DNA of 16,546 nucleotides from Avelusimicrobium sp963660385 (GTDB lineage Bacteria; Elusimicrobiota; Elusimicrobia; Elusimicrobiales; Elusimicrobiaceae). Both the position numbers and the translations under genes were made by a program. The DNA lies in the NCBI GenBank assembly GCA_963660385.1, contig CAVKWQ010000039.1, forward strand, positions 1 through 16,546. Reading direction: 5' to 3'. A model generated the notes under the pieces. That model had not been told where the DNA came from, made no database searches, and saw only the letters and a program-made list of their open reading frames with translations. Of the stretch, positions 14,508 through 16,546 are shown in pieces; within the stretch, counting starts at the first letter, position 1; every line of letters begins with the position of its first letter.

Positions 14508-15587
14508 ATGGAAAAAGAGACAATCCTAATCGGCCTCTCCGGCGGGGTAGATTCCGCCGCTTCGGCCGTTATTTTAAAAGACAAGGGTTACCACGTCATC
14601 GGCGCTACGATGATTGTATGGGACCCGTCGCTCCCGGTACCCGAGGGGCCGTATCACAAAAACGCCTGCTTGGCGCCGGAAAAAGAAGACCTGGAAGAGG
14701 TGGAAAAAATCGCCAAGCACCTGGGCATTGACTTTGTAAAAGTGGACTGCCGGGACCCGTACCGCCGCGCCGTGCTGGATAATTTCCGCCTGGAATATTC
14801 CTGCGGCCGCACGCCGAACCCGTGCGTACTATGCAACAGTTTGATTAAATTCGGCGTCCTGCCCAGCGCTGCCGAAAAGCAAGGCATTAAATTTGATAAA
14901 TTTGCCACCGGACACTACGCCCGCGTGGAATTTGACGAAAAAACGGGCAAATATTTGCTCAAAAAAGCCAAAGATTTATCGCGCGACCAAAGTTACTTTT
15001 TACACCGCTTAACCCAGCGGCAACTTTCCCGCGTGCTGTTCCCGTTGGGCGAAATGACCAAACCCGCTATCCGCGAAATTGCGCGCAAGGCCGGGCTGGA
15101 AGTGGCCGACAAAGAGGACAGCCAGGACTTTTACTGCGGGGATTACAACGATTTGTTAAACTTTCCCAGCAAGCCGGGCGATATCGTTACGCTGGACGGC
15201 CAAGTAGTCGCCCGCCACGAAGGCTTGTGGCACTACACCATTGGCAAACGCAAAGGTTTGGGCATTAGCGGCTTTAAAACGCCGATGTATGTCGTCCGCT
15301 TAGACGCGGCCAAAAACCAAGTGGTTATCGGCCCCAAAGAAGCGTTATATTCCCAAAAACTGACGGCACAGCGCGTGAGTTGGGTGGCCGGAGAAGCCCC
15401 GGCACAGGAATTTACCTGCGAAATTAAAATCCGCAACTTGCACACCCCGGCCAAAGCCACCGTGCGCGTATTGGAAAATGGGCGCATAGAAGCCGAATTT
15501 GCGGAGCCGCAAATGTCCATTACCGCAGGCCAATCCGCCGTAATGTACGACGGGGACATTGTCCTCGGCGGCGGAATAATTGAGTAA
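14508..15587 (+). CDS. mnmA: tRNA-specific 2-thiouridylase MnmA
   Basis: MnmA thiolates C2 of the wobble uridine in tRNA-Lys, -Glu and -Gln, using ATP to adenylate the base and a persulfide sulfur. The 359-aa product has the PP-loop SGGVDS (11-16), GRTPNPCVLCN (100-110) with the first catalytic cysteine Cys109, FATGHYAR (132-139), LSRDQSYFL (157-165), and GKRKGLGI (246-253). The second catalytic cysteine is expected after SQ(D); here the string is KEDSQDFYCGDYNDLL (202-217), with Cys210 one position later than in the common SQDIC form and fewer residues before GDY. ATG 14508 has AAAGAGGGA (14495-14503) upstream and is preferred over the adjacent TTG. It is a single-gene unit. Confidence 0.95.
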   Translation: MEKETILIGLSGGVDSAASAVILKDKGYHVIGATMIVWDPSLPVPEGPYHKNACLAPEKEDLEEVEKIAKHLGIDFVKVDCRDPYRRAVLDNFRLEYSCGRTPNPCVLCNSLIKFGVLPSAAEKQGIKFDKFATGHYARVEFDEKTGKYLLKKAKDLSRDQSYFLHRLTQRQLSRVLFPLGEMTKPAIREIARKAGLEVADKEDSQDFYCGDYNDLLNFPSKPGDIVTLDGQVVARHEGLWHYTIGKRKGLGISGFKTPMYVVRLDAAKNQVVIGPKEALYSQKLTAQRVSWVAGEAPAQEFTCEIKIRNLHTPAKATVRVLENGRIEAEFAEPQMSITAGQSAVMYDGDIVLGGGIIE

Positions 15588-15603
15588 AAATATAGTTTCA
15601 GAC

Positions 15604-15636
15604 AAAACACTCTGGGCTCCAACCCAGAGTGTTTTT
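15604..15636. terminator. Bidirectional terminator between mnmA and the prepilin gene
   Basis: AAAACACTCTGGG (15604-15616) pairs with CCCAGAGTGTTTT (15623-15635), loop of six, T-rich on both strands. Confidence 0.9.
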
Positions 15637-15638
15637 AT

Positions 15639-16394
15639 TTAAGGCAAATCATAACTGGTAACAGCGCCTTGTAAGCCCGTAGCAGCAAAAGTATGTGTAA
15701 GCCCCGTAGAAGGAATTCCCCCTAAACTTTTGCAAACTTGATTTGCCACATTGTCCGCCGTTACAGCGACACACTGCCGCACCCCCGGCTGGGCGGAATG
15801 TTCCAACCAGATAGTATAACCAACTTTGGCTTTCCGACTTCCGCCAAATACAGAAGGAGCCCCATAGTTAAGCAAATCATAAACATCTCCGTTTTGGCAA
15901 ACGGTTCCTACGGTGGTAGTAACCGTCGTGCAAGAACTGGGTAACTGAATATCAAAACCAAAATCTTGGGAACCATCAGGGGGATAGGCTCCGTTCGCTA
16001 AATAATAAAGTTCCAAAGCATCCGCCATCCCTTTTACGGTAGGGATAATAGTAGATAAACGGCTTTTGGTTACTGCCACTTGGTATTGCGGCACCGCCAC
16101 CGCCGCCAAAATACCGATAATGAGAACAACGACTAAAAGTTCAATCAAGGTAAAACCACAGCTAACAACCCAAGCGGTAGATCCTGAAACAAGTTCAGGA
16201 TGACTTTCTTTTTTCATAAAGTCGTCATCCCGTAGTGTCTTTATACGGGATCTGTTGTTGTAGTTGTCATCCCGGACGTGGATCCGGGATCCAGTCTGTT
16301 TATTAGAAAAACTCCTCATTTTATTTCTGGATTCCAGGTTCCCGCTCGTATGCGGGCCCTGGAATGACAATAATGTATTCCTAAATCCTTTCAT
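15639..16394 (-). CDS. Type IV pilin-like protein (class III prepilin) with a long repeat-containing leader
   Basis: The mature part (about 171 aa, Phe81 onward) begins GFTLIELLVVVLIIGILAA, the prepilin peptidase site (cleavage after Gly80, then N-methylation of Phe) with the essential Glu5, followed by AVPQYQVAVTKSR and NGAYPPD. Four cysteines in the globular part suggest two disulfides; NQVCKSLGG is typical of Elusimicrobiota-type pilins. It is likely a pilus or pseudopilus subunit. ATG 16394 is chosen because AAGGAG (16401-16406) lies six bases upstream; this gives an 80-residue leader instead of the usual 6-25, filled by four palindromic repeats in frame. The later ATG 16217 would give a 21-residue leader but has no good ribosome site. 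No assembly genes are nearby. Confidence 0.85.
   Translation of the reverse strand: MKGFRNTLLSFQGPHTSGNLESRNKMRSFSNKQTGSRIHVRDDNYNNRSRIKTLRDDDFMKKESHPELVSGSTAWVVSCGFTLIELLVVVLIIGILAAVAVPQYQVAVTKSRLSTIIPTVKGMADALELYYLANGAYPPDGSQDFGFDIQLPSSCTTVTTTVGTVCQNGDVYDLLNYGAPSVFGGSRKAKVGYTIWLEHSAQPGVRQCVAVTADNVANQVCKSLGGIPSTGLTHTFAATGLQGAVTSYDLP
16180..16204. repeat. Dispersed palindromic repeat, copy D, inside the prepilin leader
   Basis: ATCCTGAA (16181-16188) pairs with TTCAGGAT (16194-16201), flanked by GATC and GAC. On the coding strand it encodes HPELVSGS, a translation often produced when this widespread palindrome family lies in a reading frame. Confidence 0.8.
16224..16252. repeat. Dispersed palindromic repeat, copy C
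   Basis: ATCCCGTA (16227-16234) pairs with TACGGGAT (16244-16251), with GTC and C at the edges, the same layout as copies B and D. Confidence 0.75.
16266..16292. repeat. Dispersed palindromic repeat, copy B
   Basis: ATCCCGGA (16269-16276) pairs with TCCGGGAT (16283-16290), bounded by GTC and CC. Confidence 0.8.
16327..16368. repeat. Dispersed palindromic repeat, copy A (longer form)
   Basis: ATTCCAGG (16331-16338) pairs with CCTGGAAT (16358-16365), with an inner CCCGC/GCGGG stem, and GAC at one edge. It is longer than B-D but keeps the same end sequences. Confidence 0.8.
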
Positions 16395-16395
16395 T

Positions 16396-16426
16396 ATTTT
16401 CTCCTTGTTCTGCCTTTGGAGAAAAT
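16396..16426 (-). promoter_or_regulatory. Hairpin that masks the prepilin ribosome binding site
   Basis: On the minus strand ATTTTCTCC (16426-16418) pairs perfectly over nine bases with GGAGAAAAT (16404-16396), with a 13-base loop. The second strand contains GGAG of the Shine-Dalgarno and ends two bases before the ATG, so folding would hide the ribosome site. Confidence 0.5.
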
Positions 16427-16431
16427 GCCCA

Positions 16432-16487
16432 TAAAAAACGGCTGTTACTACCGGGCTAGTTAGGATAACCCAAATAATAACAGCCGT
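16432..16487 (-). terminator. Terminator or attenuator upstream of the prepilin gene
   Basis: ACGGCTGTTA (16438-16447) pairs perfectly with TAACAGCCGT (16478-16487). On the minus strand the stem is followed by T6. The loop is long (30 bases), unlike a normal terminator. No clear promoter lies between it and the gene, so it either ends an upstream gene or acts as an attenuator in the prepilin leader. Confidence 0.5.
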
Positions 16488-16488
16488 G

Positions 16489-16520
16489 GCTTTCTGCCAT
16501 ATAAAAATATGGCAGAAAGC
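16489..16520. repeat. Perfect 14-bp inverted repeat
   Basis: GCTTTCTGCCATAT (16489-16502) and its exact complement (16507-16520) around an AAAA loop, one base from the neighbouring hairpin. There is no adjacent T tract on either strand. It may be the next element of a structured leader, or a protein-binding palindrome. Confidence 0.7.
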
Positions 16521-16546
16521 ACTCGGCACAGCGCACGCGAGGGATC

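Noticed and set aside
16180..16368. Insertion sequence or transposon remnant
   Set aside because: Only short palindromes are present; no transposase frame or longer terminal repeats are visible.
16395..16529. N-terminal extension of the prepilin frame up to 16529
   Set aside because: It would translate the three leader hairpins; the strong ribosome site at 16401-16406 marks a later start.

Overview
The window is bacterial chromosome, densely coded on both strands. The best taxonomic clue is the last gene, a class III prepilin-like protein. Its mature part has the FTLIELLVVVLIIGILAA helix, a following AVPQYQ stretch, paired cysteines and a C-terminal NQVCKSLGG. I associate that combination with the large pilin families of Elusimicrobiota (Elusimicrobium and related gut lineages). 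Dispersed palindromes of the GTCATCC...GGATC type and many apparently leaderless starts fit but do not prove this. No ribosomal or other phylogenetic marker is present, so the phylum is an inference.

Layout. 1-600: no convincing gene; two terminator hairpins and a degraded copy of the promoter of the next gene. 684-1688: squalene/phytoene-synthase-family enzyme. 1730-3195: a possible 21-codon leader ORF coupled to an AGCS-type sodium:amino-acid symporter, then a terminator. 3260-3455: a stand-alone small RNA gene with its own promoter and terminator (6S-like at best). 3457-3840: about two and a half copies of a 147-163 bp tandem repeat. 3856-4242 (-): mazG. 4279-7527: operon of an exported FlgT-C-like protein, thyX and glgC, ended by a strong terminator. 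7564-8948: phoH-like ybeZ and ybeY, overlapping by ATGA. 9003-9806 (-): metallophosphoesterase. 9887-14382: glcD-glcE fusion, a degenerate glcF and a GAF/HD-GYP protein. 14508-15587: mnmA. 15639-16394 (-): the prepilin, with an unusual repeat-filled leader and a structured 5' region.

How the genes fit together. Most are housekeeping: RNA maturation and tRNA modification (ybeY/ybeZ, mnmA), nucleotide metabolism (thyX, mazG) and glycogen synthesis (glgC). The glc operon oxidises a 2-hydroxy acid (glycolate or D-lactate type) and may feed electrons to the respiratory chain; the HD-GYP protein cotranscribed with it would degrade cyclic-di-GMP.

The least ordinary points are: a prepilin whose cleaved leader carries four palindromic repeats in frame; a hairpin that masks the prepilin ribosome binding site; a GlcF that has lost both C-terminal CCG motifs; an orphan small RNA next to a tandem repeat; and several genes whose predicted transcription start lies at or within a few bases of the start codon. 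No CRISPR array, transposase, rRNA or tRNA gene is visible.
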